Below, piece by piece: positions 9,738 to 18,785 of a stretch of 64,000 bases of DNA. Source of the DNA: Acidilobaceae archaeon. GTDB taxonomy: Archaea; Thermoproteota; Thermoprotei_A; Sulfolobales; Acidilobaceae. Within the stretch, counting starts at the first letter, position 1; each line of letters opens with the position of its first letter. Below the pieces are notes generated by a model. It saw nothing but the letters and a program-made list of their open reading frames with translations. It was not told the DNA's origin and ran no database searches. Where the stretch lies: the NCBI GenBank assembly GCA_027051095.1, contig JALUAM010000007.1:23720-87719 (forward strand). The letters are read 5' to 3'. The position numbers and the translations under genes were made by a program.

Positions 9738-10763
9738 TTGCCCCGCCCGCCTGTCAGGCTTGAGGGTGTATGGGCGGGATATGAGGGTAGGGTAGTGCTG
9801 AGGGGGGTTGATATAGAGTTCCCCGGGGGAGGCATAACTGCTGTCTTGGGCCCGAGCGGCTGCGGCAAGACGACGCTCCTCAAGGTGATAGCCGGGCTGG
9901 TCGAGGTTCTCAGGGGTAGGGTCTTCTTCGGAGACGTGGAAGTAACGAGGCTTCCCCCGGAGAGAAGGAACGTGGGCATGGTATTCCAGGACCTAGCCTT
10001 GTTCCCCCACATGACCGTCTTTGAGAACGTGGCATTCGGCCTTAGGGTTAGAGGGGTGGGGGGCAGTGAGCTTAAAAGGAGGGTTATGGAGGCGCTTGAG
10101 CTGGTAGGATTGGATCCCGTGGAGTTTGCGAGTAGGAGGGTGACGGAGCTTAGCGGTGGCCAGCAGCAGAGAGTTGCGCTGGCCAGAGCCCTAGTTATAG
10201 AGCCAGAGGTGCTCCTGCTGGACGAGCCGCTAGCCCACCTGGACTACAAGATAAGGCAGAGGCTGGTGTGGGAGCTTAGGAGGCTCCAGAGGAGGCTGGG
10301 AGTGACGACGATATACGTTACCCACGACCAGTGGGAGGCCATGGAGCTTGCTGACATGCTGGCAGTTATGAGGGATGGGGGCGTAGTTCAGTTTGGCAGG
10401 CCGGAGGAGGTGTACGAAAACCCTGCGGACGAGTTCGTAGCAACGTTCTTTGGCGACGCTAATATAATGCCGGCTAGGCTCCTCGGCGAGGGCGAGGGGC
10501 TGGTAGCGGTTAGGCCGGAGGATGTGATGCCCCTTCCTCCCGGCAGGGAGGCCGGCCCCGGCTTCTACGTTATTGAGGGCTACGTGGAGGATAGGGTCTT
10601 TCAGGGCCCCCTCGTGCGTTTCGAGGTCAGAGTAGATGGCGTCGTGGTGAGGAGCCTGGTGCCGCGCAGGATTGCGAGGGGCATGCCCGATAGGGGCCCG
10701 GTGCGCCTGGTCATACCTAAGGGCTCGGTTAAGAGGCTTGGCGGGCGGGGTGCCCGGGGGTAG
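9738..10763 (+). CDS. Polyamine-type ABC transporter ATPase
   Basis: GPSGCGKTT, LSGGQQQRVALARAL, LLLDEPLAHLD. Confidence 0.92.
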   Translation: MPRPPVRLEGVWAGYEGRVVLRGVDIEFPGGGITAVLGPSGCGKTTLLKVIAGLVEVLRGRVFFGDVEVTRLPPERRNVGMVFQDLALFPHMTVFENVAFGLRVRGVGGSELKRRVMEALELVGLDPVEFASRRVTELSGGQQQRVALARALVIEPEVLLLDEPLAHLDYKIRQRLVWELRRLQRRLGVTTIYVTHDQWEAMELADMLAVMRDGGVVQFGRPEEVYENPADEFVATFFGDANIMPARLLGEGEGLVAVRPEDVMPLPPGREAGPGFYVIEGYVEDRVFQGPLVRFEVRVDGVVVRSLVPRRIARGMPDRGPVRLVIPKGSVKRLGGRGARG

Positions 10764-11527
10764 TGAACCCTTCGAGGCTTTTAGCGGCACCCCTAATCCT
10801 CTACCTGATAGTATTCTTTTACGCGCCTCTCCTCTACATAGCGCTTGTAGGCGCCTCAATCGAGGGTTTCCCTAGGTCCTATATAGAGGCGGTCTCTAGG
10901 CCGGAGTTCCATGTGTTCTACATTAAGGGGGCCGCAGCTGCAACTATTGCAACGTTAATGGCTATCATTCTCAGCGTGCCTGTAGCCTTCTACGCTGCAT
11001 ACTATGCGCGCCGGATTGAGAGGGCCCTCATAGTAGTGGCAATGGTGTCTACGTTCTGGGTCGACGTGCTTCTCAGGGCTCTCTCGCTCAAGCTGCTATT
11101 CCAGGCTATAGGCGTGAGTCCTGGCTTCTGGCCCATGGTTGTGGGCCTGGCCTACGAGGTCCTACCCATAGTATTCATAGCGTCGTACCTGGGAGCGTCA
11201 CAGGCGCCCAGGGAGCTGATCGACGCTGCGCGGACGCTCGGAGCAGGCCCCCTCCAGGCCTTCGCGAGAGTCGCGCTACCTATATCGGCTCCGTGGATAG
11301 CGGCGGGAGCGGCCGCGTCATTCGTATACTCTTTCGCTGACTACGCTGTGCCCAGCCTCCTGGGCGGGACTACCGGCTTCACGGTAGGCAACCTGATCTA
11401 CACGTTGATATTGGAGGGCGACAGGTGGGGTGTTGGGAGTGCTGTGGCGGTGATGCTGACATTGGTATCCGCAGCCGGCGCTGCCCTGCTCTTCGGGAGG
11501 TTATATCGCATTGAGGTTGGACGCTAA
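10763..11527 (+). CDS. Polyamine-type ABC permease (PotB-like)
   Basis: EAA-type loop ELIDAARTLGAGPLQAFARVALPIS; TM helices; operon. Confidence 0.85.
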   Translation: MNPSRLLAAPLILYLIVFFYAPLLYIALVGASIEGFPRSYIEAVSRPEFHVFYIKGAAAATIATLMAIILSVPVAFYAAYYARRIERALIVVAMVSTFWVDVLLRALSLKLLFQAIGVSPGFWPMVVGLAYEVLPIVFIASYLGASQAPRELIDAARTLGAGPLQAFARVALPISAPWIAAGAAASFVYSFADYAVPSLLGGTTGFTVGNLIYTLILEGDRWGVGSAVAVMLTLVSAAGAALLFGRLYRIEVGR

Positions 11528-12305
11528 GACCCTTCTAAGAGTTTACACGTTCACGGTCTTGGCTTTAGTCTACGCTCCGATAGCGGCACTAGCGGTCCAG
11601 AGCTTCAGCGAGTCGCCCCTGATAGGAGTATGGGAAGGCTTTACGCTCAAGTGGTACTCTATGATACCAGGCGATGAGAGGGCTCTGAGGGCTCTCTACA
11701 ATAGTCTGAGCGTTGCGGCTCTCAGCGCCCTCTCTAGCATTGTTATAGCGTTGCTGGCCTTAGCCGGGTATAGGAGGGTTAGGAGGGTCACCCTAGTCGA
11801 CCTAGCGGTTTACCCTCCCCTCATACTTCCAGACATAGTTGAGGCAGTCGCCCTCCTCATGTTCTTGGTATACTTGGGGTTCCCTCTCGGCTTCTACAGC
11901 GTCTTAGTAGGGCATACAGCGTTCAACGTTGCATACGCCTACATAATCCTAGCCCCGGCGCTGAGAGGGGGCACTAAGCTAGAGGAGGCAGCTAGGACCT
12001 TAGGTGCTAGCCCCCTTCAAGTGTTCATCAGGGTTACGCTGCCCTTAGCGGCTCCAGGCTTAATTTCAGCATTCACCTTAACCTTCCTGCTGAGCTTCAC
12101 CGACTTCATTAAGACGCTGTTCACGACGGGGCCGGGCTTCGAGACGCTACCACTAATGATCTGGAATAGGGCTCGAAGGCCCGGACTAGGAGAGTACTCG
12201 AGTTATAGCTACCTGGCGGCGCTCTCAACGCTGTTAGTAGCCTCCTCCATATCTATAGCCGCCGTCTACACGCTGTACGCTCTTAGGAGGGGAGCCCGGA
12301 GCTAG
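11511..12305 (+). CDS. Polyamine-type ABC permease (PotC-like)
   Basis: EAARTLGASPLQVFIRVTLPLAAPG; operon. Confidence 0.85.
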   Translation: MRLDAKTLLRVYTFTVLALVYAPIAALAVQSFSESPLIGVWEGFTLKWYSMIPGDERALRALYNSLSVAALSALSSIVIALLALAGYRRVRRVTLVDLAVYPPLILPDIVEAVALLMFLVYLGFPLGFYSVLVGHTAFNVAYAYIILAPALRGGTKLEEAARTLGASPLQVFIRVTLPLAAPGLISAFTLTFLLSFTDFIKTLFTTGPGFETLPLMIWNRARRPGLGEYSSYSYLAALSTLLVASSISIAAVYTLYALRRGARS

Positions 12306-12316
12306 CGCTCAAGCGT

Positions 12317-12398
12317 TGCAGGGGATGAAGAGTACTCCCATGACCAGAGCCCTCCCCCCATGAGGGTGATGATGAATCCGGCAGGATCTGACCCTGCA
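12317..12398 (+). ncRNA. Candidate box C/D sRNA, D guide matching the 16S rRNA 5' end
   Basis: TGCAGGG/CCCTGCA terminal stem; C-like GGGATGA (12322-12328); C' ATGATGA (12369-12375); 12-nt guide ATCCGGCAGGAT; D box CTGA (12388-12391); guide complementary to GATCCTGCCGGA. Confidence 0.7.
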
Positions 12399-12439
12399 TT
12401 GAAGGCTCTGGCGGCGGATCGACATTTAGATGCGGCCGG

Positions 12440-13411
12440 GTGATGCATGGCTTGGCGGCGGATCTTGAGGGTATGAGAGGCTCCCAGGTAGAGATAATTT
12501 ACCCTGCGACGGTCGACGGTATGATAGCTGCATTCATGGCTGCCCGGGTGGTGGGCGAGCCCGAAGACATAGTCATGGAGCCATATACGCCCGGTTCCAG
12601 GCCTAAGGTACAGGCGTCCAGGAGCGTCATAATAGCGGTGGGCGCTGAGGCGGCCCGGGAGGCCGAGAGGAGGCTTAGAGGCTCTGCTAAGCTACTGGTT
12701 GTCTCGAAGAGGGGTGAGGACATCAAGGGCCATGCAGGCGGGGGGCTCACCTACTCCTCATCACTGTCAGCGTGGCTGAAAGCTAGAGGCCACCCTGTGA
12801 TGGCGGCTGCTAGCATAGTATCAGTGGCATGGTCTCTCTCTAGGAGTCTAGAAGAATATAGAAGGCTTATGGCGGAGGCGGGCATGGACCCTCTAGAGGA
12901 CTACTGGATAGCAGAGACTGTAGCCCTCAATCTCCTATCCGTAGTCGAGTCCTGCAGGCAGGAGGGGCTAAAATGGTATCCGAGGCTCATGGCTATGGAT
13001 ACTGTAGAGCCTGTTAAGGCTGTATTCGAGGACGCGCTCCTAGCTAGCCTGAGGGCTCAGGCCGACTACGAGGCTCGTCGCCTAGCAGAGGAGGCAGATC
13101 GGAGGGCTTCAACCCTGTGCGGCTCTCTGAGAGCGGTTAGGCTAGAGGCGGACTGGGACCTCGGGGTCAGTATAGCCAAGATCATGCGCGAGTCCATGGG
13201 GCGTGATGTGGTTGTAGCATTTAGGGCGCGGTGCAGTGGCTCCAGCTACGTGGTTCTCGCGACCTCTAGGAGCCTGGGAGGATTATCCGTGGGCAGTGGC
13301 TACGTTGTCGAGTCTTTTGAGGGCTCGTGGGTGATAGCTTACTCCGGCGGGGAGGGCCTCGAGAGGATTTACAGGTCGCTGGTTAGCGCTGCGTGTAGTG
13401 GGAGGGGTTAG
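12440..13411 (+). CDS. Uncharacterised protein, possibly a degenerate DHH-superfamily (RecJ/Cdc45-like) protein
   Basis: YPATVDGMIAAFMAARVV resembles DHH motif I context; no intact DHH; C-terminal GRDVVVAFRARCSGSSYVVLATSR resembles a DHHA1-like end; family call is inference. Confidence 0.4.
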   Translation: MMHGLAADLEGMRGSQVEIIYPATVDGMIAAFMAARVVGEPEDIVMEPYTPGSRPKVQASRSVIIAVGAEAAREAERRLRGSAKLLVVSKRGEDIKGHAGGGLTYSSSLSAWLKARGHPVMAAASIVSVAWSLSRSLEEYRRLMAEAGMDPLEDYWIAETVALNLLSVVESCRQEGLKWYPRLMAMDTVEPVKAVFEDALLASLRAQADYEARRLAEEADRRASTLCGSLRAVRLEADWDLGVSIAKIMRESMGRDVVVAFRARCSGSSYVVLATSRSLGGLSVGSGYVVESFEGSWVIAYSGGEGLERIYRSLVSAACSGRG

Positions 13412-13491
13412 TTCTGGCTCGAAGGAGGAGCGAGATTAGGGAGGCGATAAATAAGGCGATCTACACGGGGAGGGCGCGCGAGCTGGTATTC

Positions 13492-13689
13492 GTGTACAGG
13501 CACAGGGTCGAAGGCCTCGGGGAGAGGCTCGTTGAAGCGCCGCTCGCAGAGGTAGTCAGAGTGGACTCGTGGGCCGTGTACCTATCCAGCGGCGACGTGA
13601 TACCACTTCACAGGATAGTAGAGCTTAGGACGCTGGATGGAAGGGTTGTGTGGCGCAGGGGAGTGGGCTGGCTTGAAGAGAGGGGCTAA
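13492..13689 (+). CDS. DUF504-like small protein (coding frame continues upstream to about 13402)
   Basis: VYRHRVEG...DVIPLHRIVELR..G.VVWRR pattern; upstream in-frame residues look coding but no ATG/GTG/TTG. Confidence 0.6.
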   Translation: MYRHRVEGLGERLVEAPLAEVVRVDSWAVYLSSGDVIPLHRIVELRTLDGRVVWRRGVGWLEERG

Positions 13690-14992
13690 GCTCTTCTCAG
13701 CGGTATTCCCCGGCGGCGCATGCCTAGAGGTCTACGCCAGCGGCGGTGTCGACGTGGGAGACGGGTGCATAAGGGTGAGCTGGGACGTGGCTCTCAGGGA
13801 CGCAGAACACGCCTACTTGGCGGAGAGAGTTGCAGCCCTCTTCCTAGTCAACCCTTATAGGTTGGAGGGCGACAAGCCCGCGTATACTAAGCTAGTAGAT
13901 GCATACAGGTCTAGGGTGGCCTCTGAGGAGGCCGTAGGCTTGAGGTCGTTGCTGGGCCCAGCCTACAGCGAGGTGGGCATCGATCCGCTGCTGCTGCCTG
14001 TGCTAAGGATGGCCGAGCTTGGGATATATTCCTGCGTGTTTAGGGAGGCCTTAGAGGCTCAGGCGGAGGACCTGAGAAGGGACTGGTCCAGGTTCCTGGG
14101 CGATGCTCCCCTCAAGCGCCCCAGAGGGTACACGGTTAGGCCTGCTAGACTCCCCCGCGAGGTGGAGGAGTACATCGCTGGGCTGAGCTCGTGTGAGAGC
14201 CACGAGCTGACACGGGATACGTGGAGCCTCGTCTCGGCGCCAGAAGGCAGGGTATCATTAATGGCCTGCGGCGGCCTAGAGTCGGAGGCGAGGATGTATG
14301 ACTGTAAGAGGCCTAACCCTATAGCATCCACGCTCGTATGCAGGAGCCCTTCCGGCGAGCAGGTGGCAGTCAAGAACTACCGCTCGGCCTTCTACAAGTG
14401 GCTGCTAGCGGCGCCGCTAGCCCTGAGGTATGGATTCAGGGTCTCGCCGACTCACAGGGCGGTTGCCGAGTACATCTGGTTCCGGAGGCTTAGGGGCCAC
14501 GTGGAGACGCCAAGGGTGCTACGCCTGTGCCTCCAGCCCCGGAGGGCAGTCATGGTCAGGACCTACCTGGAGGGGAGGCCTCTTAGCGCGTCCGACTCCG
14601 AGGAGGACTGGGATGCGGGGGGTAGGGTCCTAGCGGTTATACACCACTCTGCGGGGGCTTCCCTGGGGGACTCGAACCCGGGTAACATACTAGTGGGGGC
14701 TGGCCGCGGGGCGGTTGTAGACGCCGAGCAGGCCAGAGAATACAATGATTGGAGGGGCGCCTGGGACTTAGCTGTGGCAGCCTCCTACTCCATGGTGCTC
14801 CTCCTCAAGAAGCCTAGACTCATAGAAGCGTTTGTATACGGATACGCAGACGAGGCGGGTCAAGCCTCTGTAAGGGTCCTGGAACTTGCATCTAACCCTA
14901 AGTTTCTACTATCGACCCCCACACCGCCCCACGTAGCCCTAGTGTTGAGGAGGGCTGCTAGGAGGGCTTTAGAGGCTAAAAACCAGATTTAA
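13673..14992 (+). CDS. Bud32/RIO-like kinase domain fused to an unknown N-terminal region
   Basis: VAVKNYR Lys, AVAEYIWFRRLR Glu, LGDSNPGNILV catalytic loop, VVDAEQA metal-binding Asp; about 220 aa N-terminal to this not recognised. Confidence 0.65.
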   Translation: MKRGAKLFSAVFPGGACLEVYASGGVDVGDGCIRVSWDVALRDAEHAYLAERVAALFLVNPYRLEGDKPAYTKLVDAYRSRVASEEAVGLRSLLGPAYSEVGIDPLLLPVLRMAELGIYSCVFREALEAQAEDLRRDWSRFLGDAPLKRPRGYTVRPARLPREVEEYIAGLSSCESHELTRDTWSLVSAPEGRVSLMACGGLESEARMYDCKRPNPIASTLVCRSPSGEQVAVKNYRSAFYKWLLAAPLALRYGFRVSPTHRAVAEYIWFRRLRGHVETPRVLRLCLQPRRAVMVRTYLEGRPLSASDSEEDWDAGGRVLAVIHHSAGASLGDSNPGNILVGAGRGAVVDAEQAREYNDWRGAWDLAVAASYSMVLLLKKPRLIEAFVYGYADEAGQASVRVLELASNPKFLLSTPTPPHVALVLRRAARRALEAKNQI

Positions 14993-15090
14993 GTATTTAA
15001 AAGTTGGTACATGTATTAGCTGGTAAACCCTATAGTCCGGCTACATCTAGGCTTCAGCGTCGGCGAGTCTAAACGTGGGGGCGAAGGGTC

Positions 15091-16104
15091 TTGAAGTTCC
15101 TCAGGTGCAAGTCCATACCGCCACCTACGGGGAAGCTGGTAAGCATCATAGGAGCGGGCCCTGCGGGGCTGGGCGCGGCAGGGTACCTCAGGTGTAGGGG
15201 CCACGACGTGGTAGTGTACGATATGCTCCCTGAAGCGGGCGGCATGATGATGTTTGGGATACCAGATGACAGGATCCCGAAAGACAATATAAGGAAGTCC
15301 GTCAGGGAGCTGATGGAGGGGGGCGTAAGGTTCATATTCAACGTTAAGGTCGGCAGAGATATAGACTTGGAGGACATAATCAGGTCGAGCGACGCGGTGC
15401 TCATAGCTACAGGCACCTGGAAGCCCAGGAAGCTTAACGCTCCGGGCGAGGACCTACCCTGGGTGATACCAGCCGCCGACTGGCTAGTAGAGGTGCACCT
15501 AGCCAGGTACGGCTACATACCGTGGAGCAAGGTGCCTAAGGTGGGGGGCAGGATACTCGTAGTCGGCGGCGGCTTGACGGCGGCAGACGCTGTACAGGTG
15601 CCCCTCACGTATCCCGAGTTTAAGGACGGTGTGGAGAAAGTAGTACTTAGCTACAGGAGGACCAGGGACTACGCTCCCATGAGGAAGCAGGAGTTCGAGA
15701 GGCTCATAAAGCTGGGAGCTGAGCCTTGGGAGCTCACCCAGCCGGTCATGTTCTACGAGGAAGGCGGGCGCAGGTTTGTAAGGCTGGTTCGGATGAAGCT
15801 GGTTGACGACGGCAAGGGTAGGCCGAAGCCCGTCCCTGTGGAGGGGAGCGAGTTTGACGCAGAGTTCGATTGGGTGCTTCTGGCTATAGGTGAGATACCG
15901 ACACCTCCCTTCGAGAACGGCAAGTATGGTATAGAGCTGAACCCTGACGGGACTATTAAGACGGATGAAAACTTTATGACGACTAGGAGGGGAGTCTTTG
16001 CCGCCGGCGACGTGAGGCATGGTCCAAGCCTTATAGGCAAGGCGTTGAAGTCGGGCCTAGACGCTGCCGCCAAGGTGCACCTATACCTCGAGGGCAAGCT
16101 TTGA
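15091..16104 (+). CDS. GltD/NfnB-like FAD-dependent pyridine nucleotide oxidoreductase
   Basis: SIIGAGPAGLGAAGYLRCRGHDVVVYDMLPEAGGMMMFGIPDDRIPK; second Rossmann VVGGGLTAADA; VFAAGDV. Confidence 0.85.
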   Translation: MKFLRCKSIPPPTGKLVSIIGAGPAGLGAAGYLRCRGHDVVVYDMLPEAGGMMMFGIPDDRIPKDNIRKSVRELMEGGVRFIFNVKVGRDIDLEDIIRSSDAVLIATGTWKPRKLNAPGEDLPWVIPAADWLVEVHLARYGYIPWSKVPKVGGRILVVGGGLTAADAVQVPLTYPEFKDGVEKVVLSYRRTRDYAPMRKQEFERLIKLGAEPWELTQPVMFYEEGGRRFVRLVRMKLVDDGKGRPKPVPVEGSEFDAEFDWVLLAIGEIPTPPFENGKYGIELNPDGTIKTDENFMTTRRGVFAAGDVRHGPSLIGKALKSGLDAAAKVHLYLEGKL

Positions 16105-16170
16105 GGCCTCACCCTCAGGTCCTACCGGGACGGTTATTTTTAGCGCTGAACCCCCAGCTTAGTTAATAAT

Positions 16171-16260
16171 GAGCCCCCAGGGGATGCGCGACGGGCTATA
16201 CGCCGAGCGCGGGATGAGGAAGTGTCGCGGCAGCTCACCCCCAGGGAGCCCTGGGGGCTC
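16171..16260. repeat. Inverted repeat / candidate structured element between convergent genes
   Basis: GAGCCCCCAGGG (16171-16182) perfectly complementary to CCCTGGGGGCTC (16249-16260); nested CGCGAC/GTCGCG. Confidence 0.7.
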
Positions 16261-17098
16261 AAACCGCGGGCTTATCAGCCTCGGACTCCAGCCTCACCTG
16301 CTCTTTAACCCTCCTCTTCACGTCGTCCGGCTCGAAGGGCATAGCAGCTACTAGGCTGTCAGGCGCTACTATGTAACCCTCCTTTATCAGTTTAAGCAGG
16401 GCTTTGTAGGCTGAGTACGCTGCGAGGTCCTCAGACTGCCCGATAGCCATGGCTATGCCCTTGGCTATATCATAGGCCGAGCGTAGGATTTCCTCGTCCC
16501 CGGCTTCAAGCCTATCGCCTTCCCTGAGGGCGTCCACTAGAGCAGCCGCCACGTCTATCCTCAGGTAGACTATGACCCAGTCGTCAGCGACGCTAACGCT
16601 CACCTCGTAGTCATAGTCACCGTCGTAGTCGTCGATTATTATTGGCGCATAGTCCGGGTAGGCGGCTTCGGGCAGACCTTCCTCGGATACAACGACCACA
16701 GCCGTGTTAAGCCTCCTGTTGCTCAGCTTGGACGCGATGCCCTCCACAAGGCCCCACAACTTAACCATGTCCTCGGAGTCTATGTCCAGCCAGCGCTCTT
16801 CCATGCTGGGGGCTTCGTAGGGCTCTACAGCCTCTAAGGCATTGTACGGCCATCCCTGCCTTGAAGCCGTCTCTAAGGCTATCTCCTCCACGTAGCGCGC
16901 GATGAGGCTGTCGAGCGCTCTAGCGGCGACAGCGCCGGCTATAACGCCCAGTGCGGCACCCGCTAGCATAGACTCCACTAGCAGTCCCCTGTCCCAGCCA
17001 GCTAGCATCCAAGCCATGAGCCCCGTGAGGGACCCCCACCAAGCCCCTAAGGCGGCGCCTGCGGCCAGCCTCTTAACCCTGTATCTCGGCGCTATCAC
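16259..17098 (-). CDS. Uncharacterised protein with N-terminal membrane segments
   Basis: Long ORF; two Gly/Ala-rich TM helices at N-terminus; acidic soluble remainder. Confidence 0.65.
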   Translation of the reverse strand: MIAPRYRVKRLAAGAALGAWWGSLTGLMAWMLAGWDRGLLVESMLAGAALGVIAGAVAARALDSLIARYVEEIALETASRQGWPYNALEAVEPYEAPSMEERWLDIDSEDMVKLWGLVEGIASKLSNRRLNTAVVVVSEEGLPEAAYPDYAPIIIDDYDGDYDYEVSVSVADDWVIVYLRIDVAAALVDALREGDRLEAGDEEILRSAYDIAKGIAMAIGQSEDLAAYSAYKALLKLIKEGYIVAPDSLVAAMPFEPDDVKRRVKEQVRLESEADKPAV

Positions 17099-17293
17099 TT
17101 ATACACCTCCAGCTGCTCGGCACCAGCATCAAGTCTCGGGGCCACCGCCTATTATATTATAAAGCCTGCAGGGTGCGTGGGGGCCTCGGGGCTACAATGG
17201 TTCCCCACGTGCCCGTCGGCCTGCCCATCGTTCCTCACAGGCCCATAAGCTCTAGGAGTAGTACAGGGGTTTTAAAGAGGGGAGGCAGGAGCC

Positions 17294-18247
17294 GTGAGGA
17301 AGGGCGGGCTACGGCTCAACATATTATCAGTCTTTGACCCCTGGGACAGCCCTCTATGCTACTGCCCGTTCAAGTTCAGCCTGAACCCTTACACGGGCTG
17401 CAGTATAGGATGCCACTACTGCTACGCCACCGCCTATATAGGGTTGAAGCCGAGCCAGGCGAAGAAGAACGCTCTTAACAGGCTGCTCCGCGACCTCGCG
17501 AAAATCCCTCCAGGGGCTATCATAAACGTGGGAACTAGCAGCGACCCATATCCCCCCGAGGAGCGGGAGGTTGGCCTTACCCGCGCACTTCTTGAAGCCC
17601 TTGTGCCCGCGGGCTTTAAGATACTTATAACCACTAAGGGGGTGCTCTACGCTACACGCGATATAGATTTAATATCTAAGGGTAACGTGGCGGTGACCCC
17701 GACTATCACGATGCTCGACGAGGCTAAGGCCAGAGTAGTAGAACCCCTAGCCCCGTCCCCTCTAGAGCGCATCAAGGCAGTAGAACTAGCTTCGAGGGCC
17801 GGGGTACCTGTAGGCGTCAGAGTAGACCCCATAATACCGTATGTAAACGACGACCGCTATGAGATAGAAGAGCTTCTTGGGAGGCTCGCCGATGCGGGGG
17901 CGAGGTTCATAGTGACGAGTACCTATAAGGCGAGGCCGGACAACCTGGCGCGCATGAGGGAGGCTCTGGGCGAGATAGGCGAGATGGTCTACAGGCTTTA
18001 CAGGGAAAAGGGTGTAAAGATGCACGGCTACATATACCTGCCCCGCGACATGAGGGAGAGACTCCTAAGGCCGGTCGTAAGGGAGGCGGCGAGGCTAGGC
18101 TTAGAGTACGCCACCTGCAGGGAGGGCTTCAGGGGGAGGGAGTGGTTCAACGCTGGTAGCTGCGATGGAAGCCACTTAATCCCCCTCAGGATAAAGCCCC
18201 GCAGGCTAGCCGAGAGACTGGATAAGTGGCTGGGGGCCTCGGGCTGA
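17294..18247 (+). CDS. Radical SAM protein, SplB-like
   Basis: CYCPFKFSLNPYTGCSIGCHYCYA with CxxxCxxC; NVGTSSDPYPPEE. Confidence 0.85.
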   Translation: MRKGGLRLNILSVFDPWDSPLCYCPFKFSLNPYTGCSIGCHYCYATAYIGLKPSQAKKNALNRLLRDLAKIPPGAIINVGTSSDPYPPEEREVGLTRALLEALVPAGFKILITTKGVLYATRDIDLISKGNVAVTPTITMLDEAKARVVEPLAPSPLERIKAVELASRAGVPVGVRVDPIIPYVNDDRYEIEELLGRLADAGARFIVTSTYKARPDNLARMREALGEIGEMVYRLYREKGVKMHGYIYLPRDMRERLLRPVVREAARLGLEYATCREGFRGREWFNAGSCDGSHLIPLRIKPRRLAERLDKWLGASG

Positions 18248-18420
18248 GACCGAGCTCGTCACGAGTCGGGACTGTCAGGCTCTCCTCACAGGCCCCTCCA
18301 CAGCGCAGGGATCTGCCGTCAAGCCCCTTCTAGGATAGGTCCTTTAGGATCTCATTGAGAAGGGCGTTCACCATGTCAGCTTATTTATTTAGAAGACGTA
18401 TTTATCTATAACGTGATAGC

Positions 18421-18765
18421 ATGGGTGACGCGTCGGCGGAGAGAAGGCTCTTCGAGGCTGTGGAGAGGCTGTTCAGGGGGGAAGCATCCATAGCTGAGGT
18501 CGAGAAGGCGGCCATCATGCTCTGTGAGGGAGACCAGGGCTGCATATCATCGATTATAGCGCTTGTCGAGGCCTACGTGCTAAGGCATTCAAGGCTCTCA
18601 AGGCTCGACGGATCAAGCAACCTCGAGTTTAGGCTTGCATCGGAGGTCCTAACTTGCGCTCTAAGAATCGCGGGGGAATTCTCGGAGAGAAGGGAGAGAC
18701 TCAGGCGTAGGAGAGGCGGCAGGGGCTGGAGGATACTCATGTCCGCCCGCGCCGGGAGTCGATAG
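18421..18765 (+). CDS. Small uncharacterised protein with Arg-rich C-terminus
   Basis: ORF after an AT-rich TATA-like region; precedes a radical SAM gene. Confidence 0.55.
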   Translation: MGDASAERRLFEAVERLFRGEASIAEVEKAAIMLCEGDQGCISSIIALVEAYVLRHSRLSRLDGSSNLEFRLASEVLTCALRIAGEFSERRERLRRRRGGRGWRILMSARAGSR

Positions 18766-18785
18766 GAGGCCCTCCTTAACCCCCG

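Noticed and set aside
10230-10859. 209-aa minus-strand ORF opposite the polyamine ABC ATPase
   Set aside because: High-GC shadow ORF with no domain logic; the plus strand has Walker A/B and signature motifs.
14655-14690. tRNA T-arm-like string on the minus strand (GGGTTCGAGTCCCCCAGGG)
   Set aside because: It is the reverse complement of the kinase catalytic loop codons (GDSNPGN); no acceptor, D or anticodon arms fit.
15499-16020. 173-aa minus-strand ORF opposite the GltD-like gene
   Set aside because: Shadow ORF; the plus strand has clear FAD/NAD-binding motifs.
18249-18269. CCGAGCTCGTCACGAGTCGG hairpin after the SplB-like gene
   Set aside because: Short, GC-rich and without a T-tract; not convincing as a terminator or RNA.
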